A stretch of DNA of 64,000 nucleotides, from the NCBI GenBank assembly GCA_026874595.1, contig CM049320.1, forward strand, positions 25,400,214 through 25,464,213. Direction: 5' to 3'. The translations under genes were made by a program, and so were the position numbers. Below, piece after piece: positions 1 through 12,705 of this stretch. Below the pieces are notes generated by a model, which ran no database searches, was not told the origin of the DNA, and was given only the letters and a program-made list of their open reading frames with translations. Origin of the DNA: Sipunculus nudus (lineage: Eukaryota > Annelida > Sipuncula > Golfingiida > Sipunculidae). The stretch's first letter is position 1. Every line of letters begins with the position of its first letter.

Positions 1-109
1 AAGGTCCTCAGGCCAGTTGTACACCCAGTGACCGACAGGTGGCAGTGCAGTGACGTCGCATCCGGCCGTCTCAGATGCCAGCGTGTAAGCCGTTGTACTG
101 TGCCAAAAC
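1..109 (-). CDS. CMPK2: CMPK2-like exon (runs off the window)
   Basis: Minus-strand exon entered at TTTTCTCAAG. Completes Arg and reads FWHSTTAYTLASETAGCDV, then LPPVGHWVYNWPEDL, as in CMPK2 downstream of the DR motif. Truncated by the window edge at 1. Confidence 0.88.
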
Positions 110-3100
110 CTTGAGAAAAGTCAACATTGTTAAGAAGTTATTTCAGGAACACCTGAAAGAATATAGTTTCAAAATAGAAATCTGCATTCTCATGAGTACC
201 AGCTTCCGCAATTAACGTAATCGGTCCACATTCCAAGGTTCAAGAGTTCATAAGTAACTTTATACTTGTGAATATTTTTTTTTATGAAAAACCTGGAAGC
301 GGACCATAAGCCGGATCCACACCAACAGTTTAATCGATTTTCCATTGGACCCTTTCCGACATACCCTAAATATTTCATAAGATTTCCTTCATGATTGCGT
401 AATGCTGTGAATAAACACACACACAAACAAACGAGCATGGATGAAAGCATACCCTCTTGGTGGAGGTAATTATTATATAAGTATATATTATGGTATCATA
501 GGACACTTCATTACTTGTAAGTGTCCGTGCTTTTCAAAGTTTTTGTCCGAAGAGCAGATGAAGAGAACAATAAAGATACAGTACTGGGCGGGTTTTGTAT
601 TGGTTTGATTACAGACACTCACCTGTCAATGATAACAGTTGATTCTGCTGCTGCCTGCCGGATCTGTTTGGAGGCTAGGTAGTTAGCGATAGTATAGTAC
701 GCTCGTCGTACCAGCTCAGGTTGGTTGTCAAAGTAAGGGCGCACGTGCAGAACGACATCTGGCGGCGACTTGATCAATTTTGCATTCAATTTACACTGCA
801 AGTTTTCAGTTAAAGTTGTCTTTCCTGCAAGAAAATTGAGTACGAATATTTGGAAGTTTTTTTTTTTTTTTATTTCTCTTAAAATCAACTAATGTTGATA
901 AAGTAGTCAATTGATAATGGTGGAATGCATTTATGTAAAATATTGTTATAATTGCTTTCTACTGGAAGGATAAAGACCTTTTTATGCAAGTTTAAATAAA
1001 TACTTCAGACAAGTAAATCATATTATATCATACCTCTTGAGGGAAGAAACGATCATTTTATTTGGTGGCACTAAGACCAACAAAACCATCAACACCAAGT
1101 GACAGAGAAAAAAAATAAGCAACAGTGCCCTGTACCAGGAGGGTAATTTTATAATTTATTTTGTTCCTATCGTCAGTGTCGAGCCAAGTAAGTGCAGCAA
1201 TGTCAGGCGCTGGGAGATTTTGTAAATTTAACATAAAATTGCGGGTATCACCACAACTCCTTCTCCACACAGAAAGTTTATGAATGCCCCATTCTCTACA
1301 CATGGAATCTGTCTATGAAGTTCAAGGATACCTGTCATGCACACAGTCATTCGCACTGCACGCTTTTACGCCGAAATCGAGCTAATTCGCCTGGGAATTA
1401 AAAATGACAATAATTAATAAGGCAATGGAGCAACTAAAGAAGATCATTGAAAACATTAATTCCAAATATAAAGGTTACAAAGACTAATATCGTCTTTTTT
1501 GTATAATTTTTCGTGGCGGTGTGAATATATATAAAAAATACCACGTGCAACCTAGTTTAAGCACGTGTTTAGTATATTGGCGTAATTCTGGGTGACGCCC
1601 GGGTCCATGTGGTCCGTCATGCTTGTAAACAGTGGTTGTCCCAGCAATCCAGGTCAATATCAGTCAAGGGCAATGGAGTATGGTGCCGGGAGAAAAAAAC
1701 AATTGCAGGGGCCTATCATTTTCTCAATAGATCTTGGCCCTGTGAGGAGGTTGTGACGCGAGGTTGTGAATACCAGTCATTTGCCTCGATCAGTTAAAAT
1801 TAACCTCTGCATGGAGGTAGACCACGACTGTCAAAGCTCAGTGGTTACGTGACCTAACCCAGAGAACAATGGTGTCTTCTGTAGGTAAACTTTATATTAC
1901 ACATACCCGTGGCATCAAGTCCTTCCACGACAATGACAGGGTGAGCTCGAGGTTTGTCGGTTTCTGGAACCTCCATACATTTTTCTGCGACCCTCAGCAC
2001 TTCTTCCGCCTCGGGTGCTTCGTGCTAATATGTAAAAATAAATGTAAAGATTTTAAATAATAAAAAAAATAATGCATAAACATCACCTTTAATTATTATA
2101 ATACTACTGCTTCCTGAGGTAAGAGCATAATCAGTGTGAACATACAAAGTGTATTCAATAATTGGGCGGTGCATTTATCGAATCTGTCAAAAGCAAGTGT
2201 TTATAGGCTACATCAAGTTATTGTTCGACGGGTTCTGAAACCATAATATATGAAGCGGGCAGGCAAATATTATTTTTCTTTTAATTTACTGTTCGGGAAA
2301 CGATGATTGGAGTAACACGTTTTAACTAATTCTCGATTGCGCCACATCGTGAAATTGTGCAAGTTTTTTTTCAGGAAAAGTACATGTTATCATTAGAATT
2401 CAATACATGTTGCATATTATAGGCGACTAAAATATTCAAGAATTAAAGATTAAAGGTAAGAGGAAAAAGTAGAAACCTTAACGAGAACCTTTATCTCATG
2501 AAAAAAAGTACGATAAACAGGGGTGGCTTATTTGTAAACAAATATTTTTGTTCATTTTATTTTTTTAAACATTCTTCACGGTATGAACACCAAGAAGATT
2601 TCTATTATGAACCGCAGTTCTCTTTCAGATAGATACAAACCAAAAATAATGTGACATGATAAATCAAATAAGTTAAAATATAACCTGTGCATATACAGTT
2701 ACGGTAATTCACATTCTATATAAGATACGTAAAATAAAATCAGAAAAGTAAAACTAAAGATATAATTTACCAAATAGATCCGTTTATACTGATGAACAAA
2801 TAGCAATAAGTGACTTACACGCGACATGAAAAAAAAACGGTAGAGTGACGGTTGGGCCATTTAGATTCATTAAAAATAAGATACCACAAAAATATTTATG
2901 AAATACAGAAGCCATAACCTTTTTTTAATATGGTCACGATATGTTACAAATTTTTCTGTGTAAGACTGAGATTCCAATATTAACGGAAAATAAAAAAGGA
3001 TAACGTAAGATATTTAAAAAATGAAAATTCTCCCCTTTCAGCGGTTATGACATACATAAAGTTTATAAACACAGCTCATCTGTTGTAATACTCTGATTGC

Positions 3101-3741
3101 GTCTTCTACGGATCTGAAAACAGCACTGTGACCATCAGCGAGATAGATTGGGTGAACCTGAGGCGGTGGAGCAGGAACCAGCTCGTATTGGTCAATCATC
3201 CGCTTGTTCTCCGTCCGTATCAACTCCTGGATAACTTTAACACCTTCGGTACGGTAATGAAAAATGTACGTCTGCCCATATTGTTTTGCTTTATCAGTTA
3301 CCTTCTCTATATTCGATTCTTTGTCTGTTTCTTTGGAAAAAGATACAAAACAACATTTCTCATAATCCCCAGGTCCATCGTCAACGAAAGTGAAACCACT
3401 GAAGATGTCAGCAGACTGCAGCTTCCTCAGTTCGCTGATCAGCTGCCGATGCCGTGCCTGATGACTTACTTTGGCGGCCAGGCCAGTTCCTAAAGTCCCG
3501 GGGCTCAAACTGAACACGTCACCAGCAGTAAATATCTCAAAGAGGGTTTTCTTACTCTGATTAATTATATCACCTTGACCTAGTTCTCCGTGACCTTGAC
3601 CTATATCCACTTCTGGATCGACACTGCCGGTGGTGCCTTTATTACTGACGTTATTTTTTTGACAGAAGTAATGGACACTCTCGTTGTAGATAACTGCAGA
3701 AATGCATTTTGGCCTCCTCTGTGCCATCATCGACCGTCTTC
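1..3741 (-). CDS. CMPK2: CMPK2-like mitochondrial UMP-CMP/thymidylate kinase gene, 5' part (4 exons)
   Basis: Gene-level entry: exons 3741-3056, 2024-1907, 824-623 and 109-1, with compatible phases (0, 1, 2) and GT/AG borders. The joined protein has a ~225-residue N-terminal region of the length found in animal CMPK2, then a thymidylate-kinase-like fold. That fold begins VIVVEGLDATGKTT (Walker A P-loop) and continues through KSPPDVVLHVRPYFDNQPELVRRAYYTIANYL to IIDRFWHSTTAYTLASE (DRx motif). Members of this family phosphorylate dUMP/dCMP/UMP/CMP with ATP, in vertebrates in mitochondria, and are interferon-induced. The LID and C-terminal part lie beyond position 1. The true start is uncertain: the first in-frame ATG is at 3730, but an AG acceptor-like sequence at 3743-3742 means an upstream exon could exist. 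Confidence 0.85.
623..824 (-). CDS. CMPK2: CMPK2-like exon, kinase core
   Basis: Minus-strand exon between CTTGCAG and ACAG|GTGAGT. It reads GKTTLTENLQCKLNAKLIKSP, then PYFDNQPELVRRAYYTIANYLASKQIRQAAAESTVIID, closely matching the CMPK2 pattern of a nucleotide-binding helix followed by the monophosphate-binding region. Ends in phase 2; the split Arg codon completes the DR of the DRFW motif. Confidence 0.92.
1907..2024 (-). CDS. CMPK2: CMPK2-like exon with start of kinase domain and P-loop
   Basis: Minus-strand exon entered at ...ACATATTAG and left at ACGG|GTATGT. It reads HEAPEAEEVLRVAEKCM..., then PVIVVEGLDATG, the first strand and Walker A loop of the thymidylate-kinase-like domain. Phase 0 in and phase 1 out. 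The next exon supplies GKTT. Confidence 0.85.
3056..3741 (-). CDS. CMPK2: CMPK2-like exon encoding the N-terminal region
   Basis: Long open exon on the minus strand (first ATG-ATG at 3730-3725) ending ...AIRVLQQMSCVYKLY before a GTATG donor at 3055. The N-terminal CMPK2 region has no catalytic motif that I can name. Assignment rests on length, strand, phase 0 continuity with the next exon and position upstream of the kinase exons. The 5' edge (AG at 3743-3742 or a start at 3730) and the donor, at the end of a T-rich stretch, are the least certain borders. Confidence 0.65.
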
Positions 3742-3805
3742 CTAACAAAGAAAAGTATACCTATCGATGATTCACAGGTTAATATATACCAATGAGGCAC
3801 AAGTA

Positions 3806-3893
3806 TATCTACCGATGATGCACGAGTATATCTATCGATGATGCAAAAAGTATATATACCGATGATACACAAGTATATATACCGATGATGCAC

Positions 3894-3948
<55 letters not shown>
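3806..3948. repeat. Short tandem 'TATAYCGATGATgCACAAG' repeat running into (AT)n
   Basis: Six or so degenerate ~25-bp units (tatatctaccgatgatgcac variants) from ~3770 lead directly into a ~52-bp (TA)n run at 3897-3948. The (AT) tract appears to have expanded from the last unit. Confidence 0.75.
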
Positions 3949-3952
<4 letters not shown>

Positions 3953-4689
3953 GACGATTATGCACAATCTGAATGGGATAGTATTTGCTCAAATCTACAC
4001 TACCCTTTTATTTCTATAATATTATACATAATCGTTTGTGATCAGTCATGCAAAAATGCAATCCATTTAATCGATTATGAAAGAAAAAGGACCAATCTTT
4101 TATATAATCGATTAATTTGTCCGCCACTAATAAACGAGCACACACACAGTCGCATAAATAAGTGAATATTGCTAAGTAAGTATAGATTGACACGTGTAAT
4201 AAACCAAAGGTGCGGTGTCATCGTTGTCTGATATAGCAGTGGTAGGCCTATTTCAGTAGCCAGTAAACGACACACGCACGCACCCTCACACACCAACGCC
4301 CTCTGGTGTCTAATCTGGGTAACGCCACCCAAAGAGCAGTGAAGATAAGTTGAGCATGTGTATATATACACACGACAAACTGGTTATACGATATGATAGG
4401 TGGACAGCGTGCCACTCGCCCTGACATACACAAGCACATAAAACAAATCAAAAACGTTGAACACGATAACTATGGTTCAGCAAATGGGACATGTCAACAG
4501 GTAAAACATGCACATATATAACCACACACAATACCGCCAAGCAAAACACGCCATCACTGAGTTCAAAGGGTACAACAGGAATGTAAGCAAATAAACACAC
4601 GGCTGTCCAAAATGAGCGTTTCACATGTTATGGTTTAAACACTGCATTAGATCGTACACACAGACTTGATATATAAACACCATAAATAA

Positions 4690-4692
<3 letters not shown>

Positions 4693-4737
<45 letters not shown>

Positions 4738-4754
4738 GTATATATATATATATG
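4693..4754. repeat. (AT)n microsatellite
   Basis: About 60 bp of alternating TA with two TGTA interruptions, intergenic. Confidence 0.95.
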
Positions 4755-5262
4755 ATCCCTGCGAGGGCCGGAATTTACAGGCGGTATGCACCTATATCGT
4801 AAAATTAGCCCTCAGTCCCGCAGATGGCAAAACCGCCCTGCACTTAGGAAAGTCAGCACCACCCTGTACATTTAGGCCTCAGTTTCTATCCGACCCGCCT
4901 TGCATTTTTACCGAAATTCGGCCCGCGATCAACCCGTATATTAACATAAGTAGACACGAAAACATAGATGATTTCTTTTACAAAATATATATAAACACAT
5001 ATTTCTGCAGTTAAGGACTCCATGTTAATTTAAATGATAATATTAACTGACTTGAATAATCAGCAGGAAATTCAAGCAATAATTTACATAACAATAGCTA
5101 GCGTTTTCCAACAAAATGTGTATCATTTATGCTCATTATAAAGCTAATTCGAGTCCCTCATATTTTGCATAAACATTCACAGATTTTAAACCCAGTCATG
5201 ACATTTTGTTTTTGGTCCTCAAAAATCATTAAAAAGTCCCCGCAGGGCGGGCATGGCTCTAA

Positions 5263-5263
5263 T

Positions 5264-5294
<31 letters not shown>

Positions 5295-5403
5295 AATATA
5301 TATATATATATTTTTTTTGTGAGTGTTTGGAATGACATGTGGCTTAAAACAAAATGACGATGGATGCATGTTCCCAATTTCATGCGTGTTTCCTTGGATA
5401 TCA

Positions 5404-5471
<68 letters not shown>
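5263..5471. repeat. Compound (CA)n/(AT)n microsatellites
   Basis: (CA)n passing into (AT)n at 5263-5311, then a ~65-bp pure (AT)n at 5407-5471. Intergenic. Confidence 0.95.
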
Positions 5472-5472
<1 letters not shown>

Positions 5473-7433
5473 CTTCAAGGCATGCCTTAACACGTAACGA
5501 TGCCCTGGGGATTCCCCATCTGTGGATATAACATCTCTAAACGACTAATACATGAACATAGGCAGCTATACCAATGTACATTTATCAAAACGTCACAGGC
5601 ATTTAATCGTGCCAAAGATGCCAATATCGTCACATGCGACAAATACACATGCTAAAATGTGTTATAAAACCCTATAAAACACTCATTCTGGGGTTATTTA
5701 CGCTCAAATGTAGACACCAAAATGGAACTTGGTGGACACTTTCACAATTTACCAACCTTTATGATAAATTTTAATAATATCCGTATCTCTTGACATCGAA
5801 CAGACACACACACACACACACTCACAGCATCAAGTGAAAACTATAACCCTCGATTATCGCAGGGTTATAAAAAAATATTGTCCACCAGAAAGGCAGAAAT
5901 GTAAAGTCCCTCATACTAATTATTGATATCGGAATCAGAATAAATGTAATCCTACCCCCTTGCCAAAATGTGAGGGGGTATAGACCCCCGTCATCCCCTG
6001 TATTGACGCCTATGCAGTGAAAATCATTAAGAATTAGACGCCAAGCATATGATAAAATGAATTACCTTATACTCACCCAACACTGCCAAGGTGTATCTCA
6101 GATACATATAAAGTGAACCTTTCTCATGATCAACAGTTTAAGAAAATGCCATATGATCCTCTCTGGGAAATTTGGAATTTCCAGAAAGCCCATTTTTCAG
6201 AGTAACAGGCCGTCCTGGTTCTGCAGGCCCCGTGAAGCCAAGGTGAGCTGCCACATTCAATACGGTTCGGTTGAACAACTCTCCTTAGTACATCATATAA
6301 CACTGAGTGTTGTTAATCTCTACATTCACTGGATTTTGACAAATTTTTAATATTTTGATATTATTATTTGCCGCACGATGTGATCAGTCCTGGGAATTCC
6401 CGTTTCGGTTTCCCTTTTTCAAAGGCCAAGGTGTAAACCGACCTATGTGTTTTAGTTGACACACACACATAAATCTTGGACATTGATTAAACCATTACGT
6501 ACGTGCAAAGAGGCGGAGTTGGAGTAAAAATAAACAAATGGATAGACACCAGGCACTGAACCAAGTTAATAGTGAAGAAGTCGGTCACCAGGGGGCGCTC
6601 ATTAAATGCCTGTGGAGAGTTCACAATCCATAATTTTCTACCAGTCGCAACCAAATCCAACTAACAGAGTGAAATCAATTGTCTACTCAAAGGATATGTT
6701 TCAAAGTAGCTTAAACCGAGCTTTTTGGTGCAATAGGCGTAAGAATAATGATGCAATGCTTCAACTACCCTGTCCCGGGCCATCTCCAGAATAAAGCACA
6801 AAGCAAGTGATATCATATCCCTATTATAATGAAATCAAATAATAAACATAAGGGTAATCAGATTACCACAAACTTAAACGAATGGTTCCTGATTTATCAT
6901 GTAATATCACCAAGCAAGCACGTGCAGAAATTTGTTTATATTGACAATGCCGCCTCACGGATATTACACCACAAAATACATCCAAAGGTTTGGCAAAATA
7001 AAAATCTATTTAACCGACAAATATTTCATAGTGATTATACAAATGTATTTGGAAAGGATGTTGTCATGCTCTATATTTAGTCCATTTACCTAATCGGTTT
7101 AATACGATTCTTTGGCGAAATAGCTCAGTTTCAGCGTGTATATCCATGCGGGAGATAGATATATCGTTGGTATAAATCTCTGTGTAGAGAACAGAGAACA
7201 CTAATATTGAGCACACAGATGCCACCTGTGGTGATAATTGTAAAATACGGGTACTGGCCATGGGAGCAGTAGGGCAGCTGGACATAATGTCAATAGAGTT
7301 TATAAAAAGTATTTGGTTGTTTTTTTTTTTTTTGTATTTGTTAATTGTAAATTTATGAAATAGCTGAATCTAACAAAATTATAGGGACCTTATTTACGTC
7401 TGTAAATATATACACCTCTTCCAAAAACGTAAT

Positions 7434-7437
<4 letters not shown>

Positions 7438-7493
<56 letters not shown>

Positions 7494-7610
7494 GCCGGGC
7501 TTATTATATGTATACTGTGTGATTGGCTTCATGTTCGCGAGGCTGATTTTTCGCGATTTCCATTTTCATTGTTTCGCGAGGGTTTCATTTTTGCGATCTT
7601 ACCATGTAAT
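7438..7610. repeat. (AT)n abutting a 'TTCGCGA' MITE end
   Basis: (TA)n at 7438-7490, followed ~20 bp later by ATACTGTGTGATTGGCTTC and the TTCGCGAGG/TTTCGCGATT block that typifies the MITE family seen complete at 62446-63403. The other end is not recognisable. Confidence 0.65.
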
Positions 7611-9007
7611 AACCTACACATAACATACCATCAACGATTTAATCAGTACGCACGTTTTGAATGCCCCATGAATTCATTCTTTATATTGTCTCACTGATAT
7701 TGAACTTATGTTAGCATTCTTATTCCAGTTTAAATACAGTAGTAACTCGAATATATAACAGATTTTTTTTTCCGGTAACGGGGTTTACGGATCGCGAGGG
7801 CAACCATTTGTCTATACGTTTACTATAGTATACCGTTATATTTACGTTCAATTTACAATTTCTGCGCGAAATAACTCGACTTCGGCGTAAATTGTACAGC
7901 ATGCATGCCAGCTTGCAGAGATTTATACCTGATATTACTTAGATAAATCCTTATATTTATTGTTCCAGCAGTAAGACACCAGGTTTTCTGTTTACACACT
8001 CAAGGTCAAGCTAAGCTTGATATTTGTTAATTTAAAGTCCTCCTGAATGTCCCCGACAATTCGGAGTCGCCGCATGCTGGATTTGGTTCACGTCTTTAGT
8101 AAACAAGTAAGCTAGGTTACCTGTAATAACTGACGCGGTAATATTTTATTTATGTTTAATATATGTTTAATATATGGAATATTTAGCAATTTTCGGTACA
8201 TCCGCCTATGCCTACTTTGTAGGGGAAGCAAACGTATATGCACATCTCATTATATTATCATACAACAAAATTGCCTATGAAGACAATTTTAATATATATT
8301 TTACATAAACTGAACCAAATTCCTGGAGGAAAATTACTTTTACTATTTATTTTTCCAGGTTGTGTGATTTGTTAATAAATATTGGCATATCGATCAGCAT
8401 TATCAACTCGACAGTGACGTCACACACAGAGAAATCCCCTGTGACTAAAAAATTCTAAAGTTCATCGAATACTCAGTATTTCTAACACTCTCAGCTCTAA
8501 ATTTTCAGGAAATAATAAAAACAACATGTATAGCTAGATTTAAGTCATTTCTAAATGTTGCCTGTGACGTCACACTTTGCACCAGCCAATCACATCAGGG
8601 TCCAGTCTCTGTTCTGGATGAAATCTACCACACACATAACATCGCCACGTGCTATTACGTATACCTAACCTGTAAGTCACAGTCCAGAATAGACACGTGT
8701 ATCCACGTTTGTCTTGCGTTTTCATTTTGACTGTCACCTTTTAATTGCGAGCTAGGTAACCAAATATTCTTCGGATAACACGATTCTCTTTCCTTCGTGA
8801 CATTACCTTCGCAAACGTCCACGCAGGTCCAATATTTATTGGTGAAAATGAAAGACATTCATAGGTAAATCTTAATTATAATATTAATGTATAGTAATAT
8901 ATAGCGCCAATTCTCCGATGGTCGGACTCACAGCGCAAAACACACACACCCATAGCCACACACAATTTCATGAAAATCTACTCCCTGTGCCTGAACCAAG
9001 AAAATAA

Positions 9008-9440
9008 TGATGCATATTAATTACCAAAAGCGTGCCGAAAGAAATTAGTTTTAAATCATACAAGAGTCGGAGATGTTCAAAGTCTAATAGGAAGTGAATT
9101 CCAGACTTTCGGGGCTATAAAACGGAAGGAACGTTCACCGACTTTCTTTTTACATTTTGGAAGATTTCCGCCAGCCGAGCGCAGCCTACGCAAAAACGGA
9201 TAGTTTATTCAATTTTTTTTTCAGACAAATATGATGGAATGATGCCATCAAAATGGCGGTAAATAAAAAAAAAAAACAATTTTGTATTGTACGCGGTACT
9301 TGACGGGAAGCCGATTAAGTTGTTTGAGCAGCGGCGTGACGTGGTCAGTCTTACACTTTTTAAGAATTAATGAGACGCGCAGCATTATTCTGGACCGTCT
9401 GTAGCCTCGAGACTTGCTCTGCCGGAAACTTAGCAAGAAC
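9008..9440 (-). mobile_element. Non-LTR retrotransposon (LINE) 3' fragment
   Basis: On the minus strand an open segment reads ILKKCKTDHVTPLLKQLN, then LPVKYRVQYKI, the conserved sequence after the reverse transcriptase catalytic region of CR1/RTE-like LINEs. After a break at ~9240 it continues GERSFRFIAPKVWNSLPIRL, another hallmark of the LINE C-terminus, in a different frame and with stops. A dead, 5'-truncated copy. Confidence 0.8.
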
Positions 9441-10789
9441 TGAAATCCAGGCTAGATATCACTGTGGCGCAAGCTGTGGAGAATGGAACTTTACAATAAC
9501 ATCTCTTGGCTTTCCGCCCGGTAGAGGACAGACCATTCTTTGGTATATGTCTTACGCTCCATAAGCAGCGGCTACGCTACGCTCAACTACTCGCTACACT
9601 ACCCGCTGAATCAAACCGCGGTTGCCAGTCAGGTTTGGCCACCAGACGGTGCTGTCTCTATGGAATTACCCCTGCGTTATATTTAACAAAACACATTGCA
9701 GGTATCACCAGCAAAAATGGATGTCCTCGAGGTACAGGTCACTTTACACTGCTGCGGAAAGCGCTTTGTATAACAGACTTTTTTTCACCCCCATTGTAAT
9801 ACATACGATGCAATCGTCAGCTTTCAACACAGTCTGTATACTGACTTACCTGAGGTCAGTTATCCCCCACTGTCTGTATATTTCCTGTATTGCGTGCCCC
9901 ACGAACTTGCCCCGCATAGCTATGTTTGTTTACACGCGCGCTAAGCCAGTCAGATTTCTTCTATAAGTCCTGCAGATTAGTTTAAACGCAGAGCCAATCA
10001 GATTTTACTTTATCCAGCGCAAACTGACTGGGTGTTGCCAAACCTGAAAAATTCTGCTATTTCTCACAGCGTGTGAGTGGAAGGTCACTGGGCCGGGAGG
10101 TCACGCGCTGTGTTCAGAGCGTATATATGTCTATAATCTTTATATCAATAATCCGACAGTGTTCTGCTTTATCGATCACCAGGGTATCTTCATCTTTAAT
10201 ATATTAGTTACAGGTGAATTGCGTCTGGAATACTGTAACTGGTGGGCCAGTTCATTCTTCATTTCAAATACCTTATTTTCTAATTGTATGACACGACGCG
10301 AGAGACCACTGATTTTTCTACGACAGCATCAAATAATACTTTCAAAGCTCATATTTGATTTTGAATCACGTGCATGTAGATACCAACAACTTCGGAGCAT
10401 TTCAATCTTTATTTTTACTTTGGACAGTATACTTGCCAGCGGATAATTCTCTAACGAGACCATATATTATATCTTTTAATTGAAACATAACTGAACTGTT
10501 TCCTGAAGTTTCACTCAAATCTCTTTTCTTATTCTCAGGTTATTGACTAGTAGCCATTAACCCTTGACAGCATGTAAACCGTACCCACCTTTACACTAAC
10601 CAGACACAATCCATCCCTCTACACATTGAAAAAAAGTGCACTAAAAAGGTGAAAAGAACGCTCTTCGTGTGTCTTGTGACATCTTACCTCGGTTTCGCAG
10701 AGAATTTTATTTAGATAAGAAACACTCCGGGTACATATTTATAACTTTTATGAAAATGAATAAGAATTTTTGGTGAGTCATTTGACAAC

Positions 10790-11112
10790 GCCAAAAATGT
10801 GTTGACCTTTGACCTCATTAAATATGCATGGATTTTGCTGCAAATCAAACTTTTGTGAGATATTATATAAGTTAATATTTCTTATCAGTTTAATCGAAAT
10901 CCATTGTATTCCATGTATCAAGTTATCGCGGCGATACCTCATTAAATATGTATGGTTTTTGCCTATAATCGAACTTGGGCGAGATAATCTAGGTAGTAGT
11001 GAAAATGCATCAAAGTTCTGGTGATATTTAAAGTGAACGGACGGACAGACGAACGGACGGTAAAGAGGACGGACGGACCGTGGGTATACCATAATACGTC
11101 CCGTCATGGACG
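10790..11112. repeat. Dispersed repeat with GGACGGACGG block
   Basis: Contains two related ~100-bp halves (cctcattaaatatgcatgg / cctcattaaatatgtatgg), then a GGACGGAC-rich stretch (11033-11075) and an imperfect palindrome around cccgtcatggacggg. Looks like a nonautonomous element; class unknown. Confidence 0.4.
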
Positions 11113-11982
11113 GGCGTATAAAAACTTACAGTTACAACAAATGCTAGACAAAACATGATTACCTCACTGTAAAGATGATTGACTTGACATGAAAAAGAGT
11201 ATTTTAAGCTATCATCTTCCACTAGAACATATTATTTGCAAGGGGCCGGTCTTGCCAGGATTGTGCCTATTCGGACTGCGCCATCTAGTGGCCTCCGACA
11301 CTAATAATTAGTAAATTTCATTAAACGTTCATGGTAACAGCAAATTTAGCAGCACTCGTTATAGAAATGTTAATGCTTATGACACTGTTGATTAATATAA
11401 CCCAAAAGTCAGCATATCTAAAGTATCATTTGACAAGTCCTGCCAGAGTTTTAGTCTTTAGGATTGCTACTAAAATGCGTTAAATAAAACATGATTCCAT
11501 AACCGATAGACGGCCCTTTTAAGTCAAACAGAGCCCTGTAAATTTATTAGGTAATTTGTTGCGAGGTGGCACTACCTGTCTGAAACGTCGCGACAAAGCG
11601 AGAGCACGTTTGATGGCTCTGTCAGCGGGAGAAAGACGTTTTTAACCAATGCATCGACTTGGCTATCATATTATGCGAATAAACACATTCGCAGCTGGCA
11701 ATAATTATGTCTGAGCCAGACATATCCCTTTTCAAATATCCATTACGTTTTTATAACAATAACAGACAGGGAGACATGACGTTGCATGCATATACGTTTA
11801 CCCGAGTTCTACAATTAAATATCAATTTCATGTTTCTATAAAAGTGTATACTGTACATACATATCCATGGATTAACAGAATTCATGCGTATAGTCCTCAA
11901 TCAATCTCAGCTGTTAGCTTATATAATTTTCAATCCTTCAAAGAAAGTTTTATACAGGAATACAAAGGGGGACGCTGAGAAT

Positions 11983-12240
11983 CAGTGGCGTCAATTTATC
12001 TTATAGAGTGCAAGGATTCAAAGTAAGAACAACTACACACACACAACCATATACGTATATACAAACCATTTATTATATGAATAAAGTCAATTATTCTAAT
12101 TAATAATATAGACCTATTTCATTTTCAATTTATAAATATTATTCTATGAACGGCAGGGGATGGTTAAATGGGCAATCCTTTTAGCAAGGCCGGGGGGGGG
12201 GGGGTATATACCCCCAATTCTGCATCTTGCCTGTATTTAC
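11983..12240. mobile_element. MITE of the CAGTGGCGTCAAT family (probable)
   Basis: Starts CAGTGGCGTCAATTTATC and ends near a GGGGGTATATACCCCC hairpin followed by CTGTATTTACC, a decayed form of the CTGTATTGACGCC end seen at 16801-16816 and 6000-6010. The right boundary is uncertain. Confidence 0.4.
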
Positions 12241-12639
12241 CTTCTTGCTGAGTGGTTTTTTTTTTTGCCGAATGACAGTACGCGCTGCAGGAGAAAAACA
12301 CCTTACATGAATATATATATACTGGGCAACTACGCATAGATTAAGTTAATCTGAAGTAACTGTGTATAGGTTTAGCTTAAACTTTGTGTCAGAAACTGGA
12401 GCTTTATATCAGTAATTTACGGTAACACAAAAACCAAATGAGCCCGCCGCGCATGCGCAAATGCCCAGGGGCATATCCGAAATTTAGGAGCAGGTTAGGG
12501 AGATCAACCCATGAGGACTAATGACAAAGCCGAAAAATGGTCCCCAGGTCCGGAAGAGGAGGGAAGAGTCCAGGCAGCAAAAATTGATATGACACCTTAA
12601 ATTAATGGTTGCTGCGGCTAGAAAGGTGGTTTCGGACCC

Positions 12640-12705
12640 CCCTGGACCCCTCTCTCCCTGCCCCCCCCCCCCTTTCGGACCCCCTGGACCCCCCCCCCCC
12701 CCCTC
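12640..12705. repeat. Poly-C rich tract
   Basis: Two long C runs with ggaccccctgga spacers. Similar poly-C/poly-G runs recur at ~12191, 21787, 23385, 23498, 29161, 42807, 50318, 50611, 56476 and 57567. Confidence 0.9.

Larger units (their letters stand above)
110..3055. other. Introns of the CMPK2-like gene
   Basis: Three introns (110-622, 825-1906, 2025-3055). They are AT-rich single-copy-looking sequence. I recognise no mobile element, RNA gene or further exon here; short open frames on either strand have no domain signal. Confidence 0.6.

Noticed and set aside
190-450. Minus-strand open frame of 86 codons in the first CMPK2 intron
   Set aside because: No similarity to the kinase and no consistent splice sites; the DR|FW codon split shows that this stretch is spliced out.
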